Assembly (NCBI GenBank): GCA_002399445.1
Contig: DHDR01000032.1
Span: forward strand, 18,223-82,222
DNA length: 64,000 nt
Direction of reading: 5' to 3'
From: Ruminococcaceae bacterium UBA4871
Lineage (GTDB): Bacteria; Bacillota; Clostridia; Oscillospirales; Acutalibacteraceae
Below are positions 8,046 through 16,566 of the stretch, in pieces. The position numbers and the translations under genes are program-made. The notes below the pieces were generated by a model, which did no database searches, was not told the DNA's origin, and worked only from the letters and a program-made list of their open reading frames with translations. The stretch's first letter is position 1; each line of letters opens with the position of its first letter.

Positions 8046-10592
8046 ATGGATGAAATACAAAATGAACAGAACGAACGAATTATCGATGTGGATTTGGAAA
8101 ATGAGGTACAAAAATCCTTTATGGCTTATTCCATGTCCGTCATTGTGCAGCGTGCCTTGCCGGATGTTCGTGACGGCCTGAAACCAGTTCATCGTCGTAT
8201 TCTGTATGCCATGTATGAAGATGGTATTACACCGGACAAGCCTTATAAAAAGTGCGCGACTACTGTTGGCGATGTACTGGGCCGCTACCATCCGCACGGT
8301 GATGCTTCCGTTTACGATGCTTTGGTCCGTCTTGCACAGGATTTTTCTATGCGTTATATGCTGGTAGACGGGCATGGCAATTTCGGTTCTGTGGATGGTG
8401 ATCCTCCGGCTGCTTATCGTTACACAGAGTCACGGATGAGCAAACTTGCAGTGGAGATGCTGCAGGATATTGATAAAGATACAGTGGATTTTGGGCCTAA
8501 CTTTGATGATAGCCGTAAAGAACCAAAAGTATTGCCAAGTCATTTTCCCAATCTGCTGGTCAATGGTTCTACCGGCATTGCCGTTGGGATGGCAACCAAC
8601 ATTCCGCCGCATAATCTGGGTGAAATTATTGACGGCGTATGTGCACTCATTGACAATCCGGATATTGACTTGGATGGCTTGATGCAGTATATCAAAGGAC
8701 CGGATTTTCCAACAGCAGGTATTATCATGGGCCGCGTCGGGATTCGAGCCGCTTATGCAACTGGAAAAGGCCGTATTACCGTGCGTGCACGTGCCGAAAT
8801 TGTGGAAGAAAAGAATGGCCGTTTCAGCATTGTTGTCACAGAACTGCCTTATCAGGTCAATAAAGCGCGCCTCATTGAAAACATTGCCAATTTAGTGAAA
8901 GAAAAGCGCATTACCGGCATTTCAAATATTGAGGACCATTCCGATCGTAATGGGATGCATATTTTGATTTCGGTCAAGCGTGATGCTTCTCCTCAAATTG
9001 TCTTGAATCAGCTTTATTCTTATACACAGCTGCAAACAACGTTCAGTGTGAATATGCTGGCAATTGTTGATGCGCATGGGGATTATAGCGGGGAACCGAA
9101 ACTGCTGAATCTGAAACAGATTTTGGAATATTATGTTGATTTTCAGAAAGATGTGGTGACCAGGCGCACTAAATTTGAGTTGAATAAGGCGCTTGCCCGT
9201 GCCCATATTTTAGAGGGCCTGAAAATTGCAGTCGATAATATTGATGAGATTATCTCCATTATCCGCTCCAGCAAAGACAGGGCTTCTGCCCGTGCCCGTA
9301 TGACAGAACGTTTCGGACTGGATGATATTCAGACACAGGCAATTGTACAGATGCCTCTTGGCGCTTTGACAGGTTTGGAAAGAAAGAAACTGGAGGAGGA
9401 ACTGGCTTCTATTCAGGAAAAAGTAGCTGACTTGCGCGATATCTTGGCACATGAGGAACGCGTGCTGTCTATTATCAAAGCGGATGCCCAAAATGTGAAG
9501 CAGAAGTTTTCTGACGAACGTCGGACGGAAATTGTGGCAGTTTCCGGTGAAGTGGATATTGAGGATTTAATTCCGGATGAGGAGTGCGTGCTGACGCTGA
9601 CTGATTTCGGTTATGTGAAGCGTCTTGCCGCAGATACCTATCATACGCAGAACCGCGGCGGACGTGGAATCAGTGCAATGACGCGCCGCGAAGAAGACTG
9701 TACCAGTGAAATGTTTGTCTGTGGCAGCCATGATTATGTACTGTTCTTTACAAATTTTGGCCGTGTCTATCGGCTGAAATGCTATGAGGTTCCGGAAGGA
9801 AGCCGTACCAGTAAGGGAATGAATATTGCCAATCTGCTGCCGATTTCTCAAAATGAGAGTGTCACTTCTATGATTCGCGTGCCTGAGTTTGACGACGAAA
9901 GCTATTTGTGCATGGTAACACGCAACGGCATTATTAAGCGTACTGTCCTTTCGGCTTATAATACCGCGCGCAAAGGCGGCGTCATAGCGCTGGATTTAGC
10001 TGATGGTGATGAACTGTGCTGGGTGCGGCTGACTAGTGGAAATGACGAACTGCTGGTTGCCACGCACTTGGGTATGGCCATCCGCTTCAATGAAAATGAT
10101 GTGCGTCCGATGGGCCGTACCGCACGCGGTGTAAAAGCCATTACGCTGAAAGAAAGCGATTATGTTATCGGAATGAGTATCTTGCGTGACGGCGGCCGTG
10201 TGCTGACTGTCAGCGAAACTGGATATGGGCGTCTTTCCCCTATTGAAAATTACCGTATTCAGAACCGTGGCGGCAAAGGACTGCTCAATTATCATGTAGA
10301 TAAGTACGGTTATGTTGCTGGTATTAAAGTTGTTGACCTGACTGATGATGTCATTCTGATTTCGGAAGAGGGCATTTTAATTCGAATTCCTGCAAATTCT
10401 ATACGTATTTGTGCGCGGCCAAGCAAAGGCGTCAAAGTGATGCGTCTTGGCAGCACGGATAAGGTCATTACATTGGCACGCACAGAACATGAAGAATCAG
10501 AAACGACAGATGAATTGCCGGAAGATGACAGCAATCCGGATGAGGGTGCTGATGAAAAAGCCGAAACACCGGAGGACCAAAAGGATGAATAG
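8046..10592 (+). CDS. gyrA: DNA gyrase subunit A
   Basis: DNA-cleaving and rejoining subunit of gyrase. ATG at 8046 follows AAAGGAGG. The catalytic tyrosine is Tyr126 in RYTE. The quinolone-determining region reads HPHGDASVYD, with Ala87 at the place of E. coli Ser83 and Asp91 at the place of Asp87. The C-terminal beta-pinwheel holds the GyrA-box QNRGGRG and a second copy QNRGGKG, supporting gyrase rather than topoisomerase IV. Length 848 residues, with an acidic tail (ETTDELPEDDSNPDEG). The next gene begins within its last eight bases. Confidence 0.96.
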   Translation: MDEIQNEQNERIIDVDLENEVQKSFMAYSMSVIVQRALPDVRDGLKPVHRRILYAMYEDGITPDKPYKKCATTVGDVLGRYHPHGDASVYDALVRLAQDFSMRYMLVDGHGNFGSVDGDPPAAYRYTESRMSKLAVEMLQDIDKDTVDFGPNFDDSRKEPKVLPSHFPNLLVNGSTGIAVGMATNIPPHNLGEIIDGVCALIDNPDIDLDGLMQYIKGPDFPTAGIIMGRVGIRAAYATGKGRITVRARAEIVEEKNGRFSIVVTELPYQVNKARLIENIANLVKEKRITGISNIEDHSDRNGMHILISVKRDASPQIVLNQLYSYTQLQTTFSVNMLAIVDAHGDYSGEPKLLNLKQILEYYVDFQKDVVTRRTKFELNKALARAHILEGLKIAVDNIDEIISIIRSSKDRASARARMTERFGLDDIQTQAIVQMPLGALTGLERKKLEEELASIQEKVADLRDILAHEERVLSIIKADAQNVKQKFSDERRTEIVAVSGEVDIEDLIPDEECVLTLTDFGYVKRLAADTYHTQNRGGRGISAMTRREEDCTSEMFVCGSHDYVLFFTNFGRVYRLKCYEVPEGSRTSKGMNIANLLPISQNESVTSMIRVPEFDDESYLCMVTRNGIIKRTVLSAYNTARKGGVIALDLADGDELCWVRLTSGNDELLVATHLGMAIRFNENDVRPMGRTARGVKAITLKESDYVIGMSILRDGGRVLTVSETGYGRLSPIENYRIQNRGGKGLLNYHVDKYGYVAGIKVVDLTDDVILISEEGILIRIPANSIRICARPSKGVKVMRLGSTDKVITLARTEHEESETTDELPEDDSNPDEGADEKAETPEDQKDE

Positions 10593-11205
10593 TCACTTCA
10601 GAAAATGGACGGTTTTACTTGTCTCTGTATGCCTGTGTGTGATTTGCACAGCGGCAGGATGCGGACAAAAAAGCAGTTCCGGAACAGCGAAAGGAATATC
10701 CTCTTCTTTGTCAGCTGTTTCGCAAGGTTCTGATTCCAGTAAAGAAGCAGCAATTTCCAAAGTGCCTGCGATTGAAGCTGTTCCAGAGAGTGGTACCTCT
10801 TCTTTGCTTTCTTCATCCGCAAAAAATGATGCTTTTCAGAAAAAGTGGGAAGAAAATCCAATTAATGAAGCCTTTCAAAAAGATAATCAGTCAGCAGGTT
10901 CCAGCCGTCAGATGGTGAAATTATACAGTGACTATGCTAACAAATGGAAAAATGAAATCGCTTCCGCTTATGACCGCTTAATGACAGTGAGCGGCAATGA
11001 TGCTGCTTTAAAAAATGAGCAAAATGCATGGGTCAGCGGACAGGCAGCAGCGTTACAAAAAATTAAAAATTCTGTTGTTTCCGGCGGAACAGGGGCTTCT
11101 GTGGCAATTGCCAGCAAAATAATGCAGTTTTACCGCAGCCGCGCTCAGCAGATTTACTCTGAACTTTATCAATATGATCCCAAATTTACTTTTTCGGGAA
11201 ACTGA
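10585..11205 (+). CDS. Putative lipoprotein with a DUF1311/LprI-like domain
   Basis: A 206-residue protein starting in the last bases of gyrA (ATGAATAG) with GGAGG at 10571-10575 before it. It has a signal peptide with a lipobox-like TAAGC ending at Cys 23, then a Ser-rich linker to about residue 75. The C-terminal part has the spacing of DUF1311/LprI-type domains: a helical region, LKNEQNAWVSGQ, then a basic helix YRSRAQQIYSEL. Some members of that family inhibit lysozyme, but this function is not shown here. Overlap with gyrA suggests co-translation. Confidence 0.7.
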   Translation: MNSHFRKWTVLLVSVCLCVICTAAGCGQKSSSGTAKGISSSLSAVSQGSDSSKEAAISKVPAIEAVPESGTSSLLSSSAKNDAFQKKWEENPINEAFQKDNQSAGSSRQMVKLYSDYANKWKNEIASAYDRLMTVSGNDAALKNEQNAWVSGQAAALQKIKNSVVSGGTGASVAIASKIMQFYRSRAQQIYSELYQYDPKFTFSGN

Positions 11206-11229
11206 GTATTTTGCTGGGAGGCGGTAAAC

Positions 11230-11775
11230 ATGAAATTAACGGAAAAGATGCTGGAGCAGAAATATATTTATCATGGGCATATTTTGCAGATGCATGTCGA
11301 TAAGGTCCGTTTGGAGGATGGCCGCATTTCCACACGAGAATGTGTGGACCATCCGGGAGGCGTCAGTGTGGCAGCGCTGACAGCCCAGAATGAGATTCTA
11401 TTGGTGCGGCAGTTCCGCTATCCGTATGGGGAAATCGTTTTGGAAGCGCCCGCTGGAAAGTTGGAACCGGGGGAAGATCCACTGGAAGCCTGCAAACGCG
11501 AACAAAAAGAAGAAACCGGTACAACAGCGGCAACTTATCTCCCGCTTTGCGTGACCTACCCTTCTCCAGGTTATACAAATGAAAAGTTGTATTTGTATGC
11601 CTGCCGCATCACCCAAACAGGCAGTCAGCATTTGGATGAGGGTGAATTTCTGGAAGTCGAATCTATACCACTTGCAGAAGCAGAAAAAATGGTAGAACGC
11701 GGAGAAATCCACGATGCAAAGACACAGGTCTTGATTCTGCGTACCGTTCAGCTTGTAGCTGATGGGAAATTATAA
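11230..11775 (+). CDS. Nudix hydrolase, ADP-ribose pyrophosphatase type
   Basis: A 181-residue enzyme with a complete Nudix box: G at the start of GKLEPGE, then seven residues, RE, and the closing KEETG, which bind the metal-pyrophosphate. The overall sequence (VDHPGGVSVAAL before the box, LVRQFRYPYGE) fits the NudF-like group that splits ADP-ribose into AMP and ribose-5-phosphate. GGGAGGCGG precedes the ATG, 24 bases after the lipoprotein gene. A strong terminator follows, closing the gyrA-side transcription unit. Confidence 0.88.
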   Translation: MKLTEKMLEQKYIYHGHILQMHVDKVRLEDGRISTRECVDHPGGVSVAALTAQNEILLVRQFRYPYGEIVLEAPAGKLEPGEDPLEACKREQKEETGTTAATYLPLCVTYPSPGYTNEKLYLYACRITQTGSQHLDEGEFLEVESIPLAEAEKMVERGEIHDAKTQVLILRTVQLVADGKL

Positions 11776-11817
11776 TTTGAAAGTTTAAGAAATATTTGTA
11801 TGAGTAAAGAAGAATGA

Positions 11818-11859
11818 ATCCCGCTAACCTTTTTTCTTTTGGTTAGGCGGGATTTTTTT
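11818..11859 (+). terminator. Rho-independent terminator after the Nudix gene
   Basis: Stem ATCCCGCTAACC (11818-11829) pairs with GGTTAGGCGGGAT (11841-11853) with one bulged base, followed by a run of T. Confidence 0.9.
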
Positions 11860-12198
11860 ATCGCTAATCAAGTGCAGGCAAAAATTCCTTCATTTTTCCA
11901 ATCAAGACTTGATTAGCAAAATATCATGAATATGGAATCTGCCGGCTGTTTTTGGCGGGTCCCTTTTTTTTCCTGTATTTTGATTCGCGCCGGTATAAAA
12001 TTATATGGAAGAATTGGAAACTATTCAAAAATAATAGACATATTATAATGACTTTAAAAACTGATATTGTTAATTTGTCATAAATTCTATTTGACAGCAC
12101 TAAAGTATTCATCCTTGAAGATGCCCTTCATTCATGTTATATTTGAAAAAAGGAGTTGTGAATCTCAATACAATTTATTGAAAAGTGGAGGATCTTTT
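11860..12198 (+). promoter_or_regulatory. Control region of the mannitol operon
   Basis: No gene seen. Upstream is a set of arms GCTAATCAAG (11863-11872), AATCAAG (11900-11906) and CTTGATTAGC (11908-11917) that can pair in two ways. The likely promoter is TTGAAG (12115-12120), 17 bases, TATATT (12138-12143). Just upstream is an inverted pair TGTCA (12076-12080) and TGACA (12092-12096), resembling half sites of the MtlR operator TTGNCACAN4TGTGNCAA in Bacillus, centred near -64, where an activator would bind. No clear CcpA cre site was seen. Confidence 0.5.
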
Positions 12199-13680
12199 AT
12201 GGCAACTGAAAAAAGTTTGAAAAACGTTCCCAAAAAGAAATCGGGAGCAAAGGCAGGTGTTCAGAAATTCGGCGGTTTTCTTTCCGGCATGGTGATGCCG
12301 AACATCGGCGCATTTATCGCATGGGGCCTTTTAACGGCTCTGTTTATTCCAACCGGCTGGATTCCGAATAAGGCATTAGCCAGTTTGGCAAGCCCTATGA
12401 TTACATTTCTTCTCCCTCTGTTAATTGGGTATACCGGCGGTACCCTTGTTTATGGAAAACGCGGCGGAGTGGTTGCCGCTATCGCAACTATGGGTGTTAT
12501 TGTTGGTTCTTCCGTTACTATGTTTTTGGGAGCTATGATTATTGGGCCGCTCAGCGCGTACCTGATGAAAAAATTTGATGGACTGGTCGAGGGCAAAGTT
12601 CATGAAGGTTTTGAGATGCTGGTCAATACATTCTCTGCCGGTATTCTCGGCGGCATCATTTCTGTTGTTGGCTTTTTTGCAATTGGTCCGGCTGTCGGTG
12701 CTCTTACAACCGCTCTGGGTCAGGCAGCATTGTGGATTACCAAAGTAAAACTTCTGCCGCTGATTGCCGTTGTCGTGGAACCCGGAAAGATTTTATTCCT
12801 GAACAATGCAATTAACCACGGAATATTTGATCCGGTTGGTATTTCCCAAGTTAAAGAATTTGGAAAATCCATATTTTTCTTGTTGGAATCTGACCCCGGT
12901 CCTGGCCTTGGCATTTTGCTTGCCTATTGGATTTTTGGAAAAGGAACTGAGAAAGAATCTGCACCCGGTGCTGTGATTATTCACTTCTTCGGCGGCATTC
13001 ATGAGATTTATTTCCCCTATGTACTGATGCACCCCATGCTTTTGCTGTCCGTTATTTTTGGCGGCATGTCTGCGGATTTGGTTTTTGTTCTGACAGGTGC
13101 AGGGTTGGTTGCTTCTCCTGCCCCAGGAAGCATTATTGCTGAAATTTTAATGTGCCCGAAAGGTGGTCTGCTTCCTGTTTTGGCTGGCATTCTGACCGGT
13201 ACAGTTGTTTCTCTTCTTATCTCCATGCCTATTCTAAAACGGGTAAATTTGAAGAATACGGATGACAACTCCTTTGAAATGGCCAAAGAAACCGTTGCTC
13301 AAATGAAATCGGGAAGCAAAGAGGAAAAGTCAACAGAAGCAAACGAAACAGCAGAAAATACAGACAAGGCAGTTTCTGTAGACGAAATTCCAAGTAAAAT
13401 CATCTTTGCCTGCGATGCAGGAATGGGTTCTTCTGCAATGGGAGAAACAATCTTGAAAAAGAAACTAAAAGAAGCTGGAATTGATATTGCAGTCAGCCAT
13501 TCAGCAGTCAACGAACTTCCCCAAGATGCCGAAGTGGTCTTTACACAGGAAAGTCTGGAGGAGCGTGCCAAACAAATTGTGCCGAATGCGCACATCATTA
13601 CCGTTGAAAATTTCCTTGACAGTACTCCTTATGACAATTACATTTTGGCATTGAAAGCGAAAATTGATCAACAAAAATAG
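12199..13680 (+). CDS. mtlA: PTS mannitol transporter subunit IICB
   Basis: Membrane permease that imports mannitol while phosphorylating it to mannitol-1-phosphate. ATG at 12199 follows GTGGAGGA. Residues 15-345 form the IIC membrane domain, including FFGGIHEIYFPYV, the conserved substrate-binding GGIHE region. After a Glu/Lys/Thr-rich linker, residues about 390-493 form the IIB domain with the phosphocysteine in CDAGMGSSAMG. The IIA domain found in E. coli MtlA is absent and is supplied by the separate gene at 15776. Length 493 is normal for an IICB protein. Confidence 0.95.
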   Translation: MATEKSLKNVPKKKSGAKAGVQKFGGFLSGMVMPNIGAFIAWGLLTALFIPTGWIPNKALASLASPMITFLLPLLIGYTGGTLVYGKRGGVVAAIATMGVIVGSSVTMFLGAMIIGPLSAYLMKKFDGLVEGKVHEGFEMLVNTFSAGILGGIISVVGFFAIGPAVGALTTALGQAALWITKVKLLPLIAVVVEPGKILFLNNAINHGIFDPVGISQVKEFGKSIFFLLESDPGPGLGILLAYWIFGKGTEKESAPGAVIIHFFGGIHEIYFPYVLMHPMLLLSVIFGGMSADLVFVLTGAGLVASPAPGSIIAEILMCPKGGLLPVLAGILTGTVVSLLISMPILKRVNLKNTDDNSFEMAKETVAQMKSGSKEEKSTEANETAENTDKAVSVDEIPSKIIFACDAGMGSSAMGETILKKKLKEAGIDIAVSHSAVNELPQDAEVVFTQESLEERAKQIVPNAHIITVENFLDSTPYDNYILALKAKIDQQK

Positions 13681-13714
13681 AATTTGATTAACTCTGTGAA
13701 GGAAGGTGGAAATA

Positions 13715-15748
13715 TTGAATCTGTCTGCCAGGCAAGTGCTTATGCTCCGCCTGCTGCTGAAGTTTGGAAAGATGGATATTGAAACGCTTTCCCAAAAGAT
13801 GGAAGTCAGTGAGCGTACCATTTTTCGCGAAGTTTCTTCCATTAATGAGTACTTTCAGAAAAAACAGATCTGTATTTCCATGAAGAAATCCATTCTCACT
13901 GTCGATGGCACAAAAAAGGATATTGAAAAGCTGCAATATCTGCTGTTGGAAATACCCGGCCGTTTTCTGTTGACGCCAAAGCAGCGAATTTTGTTTATTG
14001 CATCCCAGCTGCTTTTGGCAGATGATGTATGTAAATCAGCCTTTTTCAGCTATCAGCTCGGCATTACAGAGGGTGCGGTCAGCATGCTTATGAATCATAT
14101 TGAACAATGGCTGCGGGGAAAAGGACTGACTTTGCACCGGAAACGCGGATACGGAATTGCGGTTGATGGTACGGAGTGGACAAAACGCAATGCACTTGTC
14201 ACATTGATTTATGAGTACAAACCGATTGATCAGTTGCTTGCCTTTTTTTACGGAGTTCAAGATGACCAGGTTCTGCAGTACTTTTTTAATTCTCAGTTCG
14301 GAAAACATACTTTGCAGACCGCAAAAGCAATTCTCGATCTCGTACCTCAAAAACAGACGGATGACATTATTTATTTGACTTCCCTGTTACATACGATGAT
14401 TTCCGTCAAAAAAATGCTTGCAGGATGTCCGATCTCTCTTCCCGAAGATTTTGTCCGCAAAGTGTGGTCTTTAGAAAGTCATGATTTCTGTGTGAAACTA
14501 CAGGAATTTCTCAATCAGCAGGGGCTGCCTGCCAATGATTACGAAATTGCCTACATTGCTGTTCATCTTCCCGCAAACTATCGTCTGGAGGCGAACCGCA
14601 GATTTCAGGGCCTGAATGTCACGGTTGACAGTCTGACCAAAGAAGTGCTGGAAGAAGTGCAGGCAGTCCTAAAAAATGAAGTTGCTCATGACAGCCATCT
14701 TTTGACCAGCGTTTCCCAGGATTTAGGTTTGGCAATTTATCGGGCTGATATGGGGATTCATATTAAAAATTCGCTGCTTAAACAGGTGCAGGAACACTAT
14801 GGCGTACTTTTTAAAACGGTTGACCGTGCCTGCAAATTGGTCTTTTCTAAATACAATCTGCAATTTTCACCGGATGAGATCGGTGTGATTACCATGGAAA
14901 TTGGAAGTGCACTGGAAACAAAATCCTATATTGAACGAAGTATTTCGATTCTAATTGTATGTCCCAATGGATTGTTTGCTTCTCATATTTTATACAACAA
15001 ACTCAAAAACATTGCCCGTGTCAATGACAGCATTACCATTGCTTCTCTCAAAGAATGGTCGGCAGCTCCAAGAGCGTATGATTTGATTATTTCCACCGTT
15101 GCCATTCAGCTAGACAATCGCAACAATTCCACTGTTCTTGTCGTTTCTCAGTTTTTAAGTGATGATGATATTGCCCGAATCCATAAGTCTATTGATCAGA
15201 TTCGCAGTCAGGTAGGAAATACCTCACTGCAGTGGCTTCCCTCGCCGCAGTCTTTTAAAGCTCCGTATGGAGTGTTGGAAAAGAAATTAATTGACGACAT
15301 GTTTTGTCAGCTTACTCTCCGTACTATTCCAATCGGAACTTTTACCGATATGATACAAAAAATATCCGAAGAATTATCTCAAAATGGAATCGTATCGAAA
15401 CCCGAAGAAATCGTCAGGCTGATTTTGCAGAGAGAAAAGACAGGAAGCGTTGTCATTCCGGGAACACACGTTTCTTTGCTTCATGTCCGTTCAGATTTGG
15501 TCAGCACGCCGTTTGTCGGGGTCTATCGCTTACAGGGTGAAACCATCATGAGGGGAATAGGATTTGCGCGGGAGCCGGTTGATACTTTCTTAATTATGCT
15601 GGCACGGAGCAAAGAAAGCCCGGTCATTTTAGAAAAAATGGGTAATATCAGTGTTGCTTTGATCGAAGATCAGGAGTTTACAGAAATTTTAAGGACCGGC
15701 AGTTTTGAAGAAATAAAAAAAAAGTTTATGAAGATACTGGCCGAATAA
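13715..15748 (+). CDS. mtlR: PTS-controlled transcriptional activator MtlR
   Basis: Activator of mannitol genes whose state is set by PTS phosphorylation. Domain order: N-terminal HTH (about 1-65, with METISQKMEVSERTIFREV-like residues), Mga-type HTH, two PRD domains (about 185-400), an EIIB(Gat)-like domain with Cys in VCPNGLFASH, and an EIIA-like C-terminal domain with His residues in GTHVSLLHVR. The start chosen is TTG at 13715 after GGAAGG; a GTG at 13706 overlaps that site. It lies inside the operon it probably controls. Confidence 0.92.
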   Translation: MNLSARQVLMLRLLLKFGKMDIETLSQKMEVSERTIFREVSSINEYFQKKQICISMKKSILTVDGTKKDIEKLQYLLLEIPGRFLLTPKQRILFIASQLLLADDVCKSAFFSYQLGITEGAVSMLMNHIEQWLRGKGLTLHRKRGYGIAVDGTEWTKRNALVTLIYEYKPIDQLLAFFYGVQDDQVLQYFFNSQFGKHTLQTAKAILDLVPQKQTDDIIYLTSLLHTMISVKKMLAGCPISLPEDFVRKVWSLESHDFCVKLQEFLNQQGLPANDYEIAYIAVHLPANYRLEANRRFQGLNVTVDSLTKEVLEEVQAVLKNEVAHDSHLLTSVSQDLGLAIYRADMGIHIKNSLLKQVQEHYGVLFKTVDRACKLVFSKYNLQFSPDEIGVITMEIGSALETKSYIERSISILIVCPNGLFASHILYNKLKNIARVNDSITIASLKEWSAAPRAYDLIISTVAIQLDNRNNSTVLVVSQFLSDDDIARIHKSIDQIRSQVGNTSLQWLPSPQSFKAPYGVLEKKLIDDMFCQLTLRTIPIGTFTDMIQKISEELSQNGIVSKPEEIVRLILQREKTGSVVIPGTHVSLLHVRSDLVSTPFVGVYRLQGETIMRGIGFAREPVDTFLIMLARSKESPVILEKMGNISVALIEDQEFTEILRTGSFEEIKKKFMKILAE

Positions 15749-15775
15749 AAACATTCGAAGGGAGATTCAGAAGCA

Positions 15776-16216
15776 ATGACACGGCAAATTTTGAAAACGG
15801 AAAATATCATTTTAAATCAGAAGAGCGAAACCAAAGAGAAAGCAATCGAACGTGTCGGAAACATGTTGCTGCAAAGTGGGTATATTACTCCCCATTATAT
15901 TGAAGGAATGAAAAAACGGGAAGAAGAATTCACAACCTATATTGGCAGTGGAATCGCTATTCCCCACGCAGTTAATGAATATAAGCAGGAGATTTTGGAA
16001 ACTGGCCTTGTCATGGTCCAGTACCCGCATGGAGTGGAATTTGGCAAAAATAAAATTGCTTATCTGGTCATCGGTATTGCAGGCAAGGGAGATGAACATC
16101 TTGGATTGCTGACCAAAATTGCATTGACGGTACAGGATCCTAAAAATGTCGAACATCTCCGGTATGCAAAAACACCGCAGGAAATCTTAGAAGTCATTGA
16201 AGAAGGCGGTCAATAA
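15776..16216 (+). CDS. mtlF: PTS mannitol transporter subunit IIA
   Basis: A 146-residue cytoplasmic phosphocarrier that passes phosphate from HPr to the IIB domain of MtlA. The active-site histidine is in GSGIAIPHAVNEYK, the IIA(Mtl/Fru) signature. AAGGGAG precedes the ATG, 27 bases after mtlR. Full length for the family. Confidence 0.94.
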   Translation: MTRQILKTENIILNQKSETKEKAIERVGNMLLQSGYITPHYIEGMKKREEEFTTYIGSGIAIPHAVNEYKQEILETGLVMVQYPHGVEFGKNKIAYLVIGIAGKGDEHLGLLTKIALTVQDPKNVEHLRYAKTPQEILEVIEEGGQ

Positions 16217-16263
16217 AAATTTATATATCAGGAAAGTATATCAGGAAAGGATTTGAGGGAATT

Positions 16264-16530
16264 ATGTTGAAAGAGGAATTTACACTTCATAGTCAATATG
16301 GGTTCCATTTGCGGCCTGCTCAGGTTATGGTAGAAAAAATGAGTGCTTTTACATCCAAAGTTCAAGTCAAAAAAGCAGACGGAACCGAGGCCGATGCAAA
16401 AAGCCTGCTGGGCCTGATGAGCCTTGGGCTGAATGATGGGCAGACTGTGGAAATTACCATCCAAGGAGACGATGAAGAAGCAGCCATGAAGGAAATGGAG
16501 AAACTGTTTCAATCCAATTTTGGAGAATGA
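16264..16530 (+). CDS. ptsH: Phosphocarrier protein HPr
   Basis: An 88-residue HPr. His15 in GFHLRPA is the phospho-acceptor from enzyme I; Ser47 in AKSLLGLMSLG is the site matching Ser46, the target of HPr kinase that makes HPr a catabolite-repression cofactor in Firmicutes. Its position between mtlF and ptsI is unusual for a general HPr, which is more often in a separate ptsHI operon, so it may be the only HPr of the cell or one dedicated to this operon. Confidence 0.94.
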   Translation: MLKEEFTLHSQYGFHLRPAQVMVEKMSAFTSKVQVKKADGTEADAKSLLGLMSLGLNDGQTVEITIQGDDEEAAMKEMEKLFQSNFGE

Positions 16531-16566
16531 TTTTTCATTTTTTTTAATTTCCATTCAGGAGGTGAA

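Noticed and set aside
11860..12198. CcpA cre site before mtlA
   Set aside because: No stretch fits WTGNAANCGNWNNCW well enough to claim.
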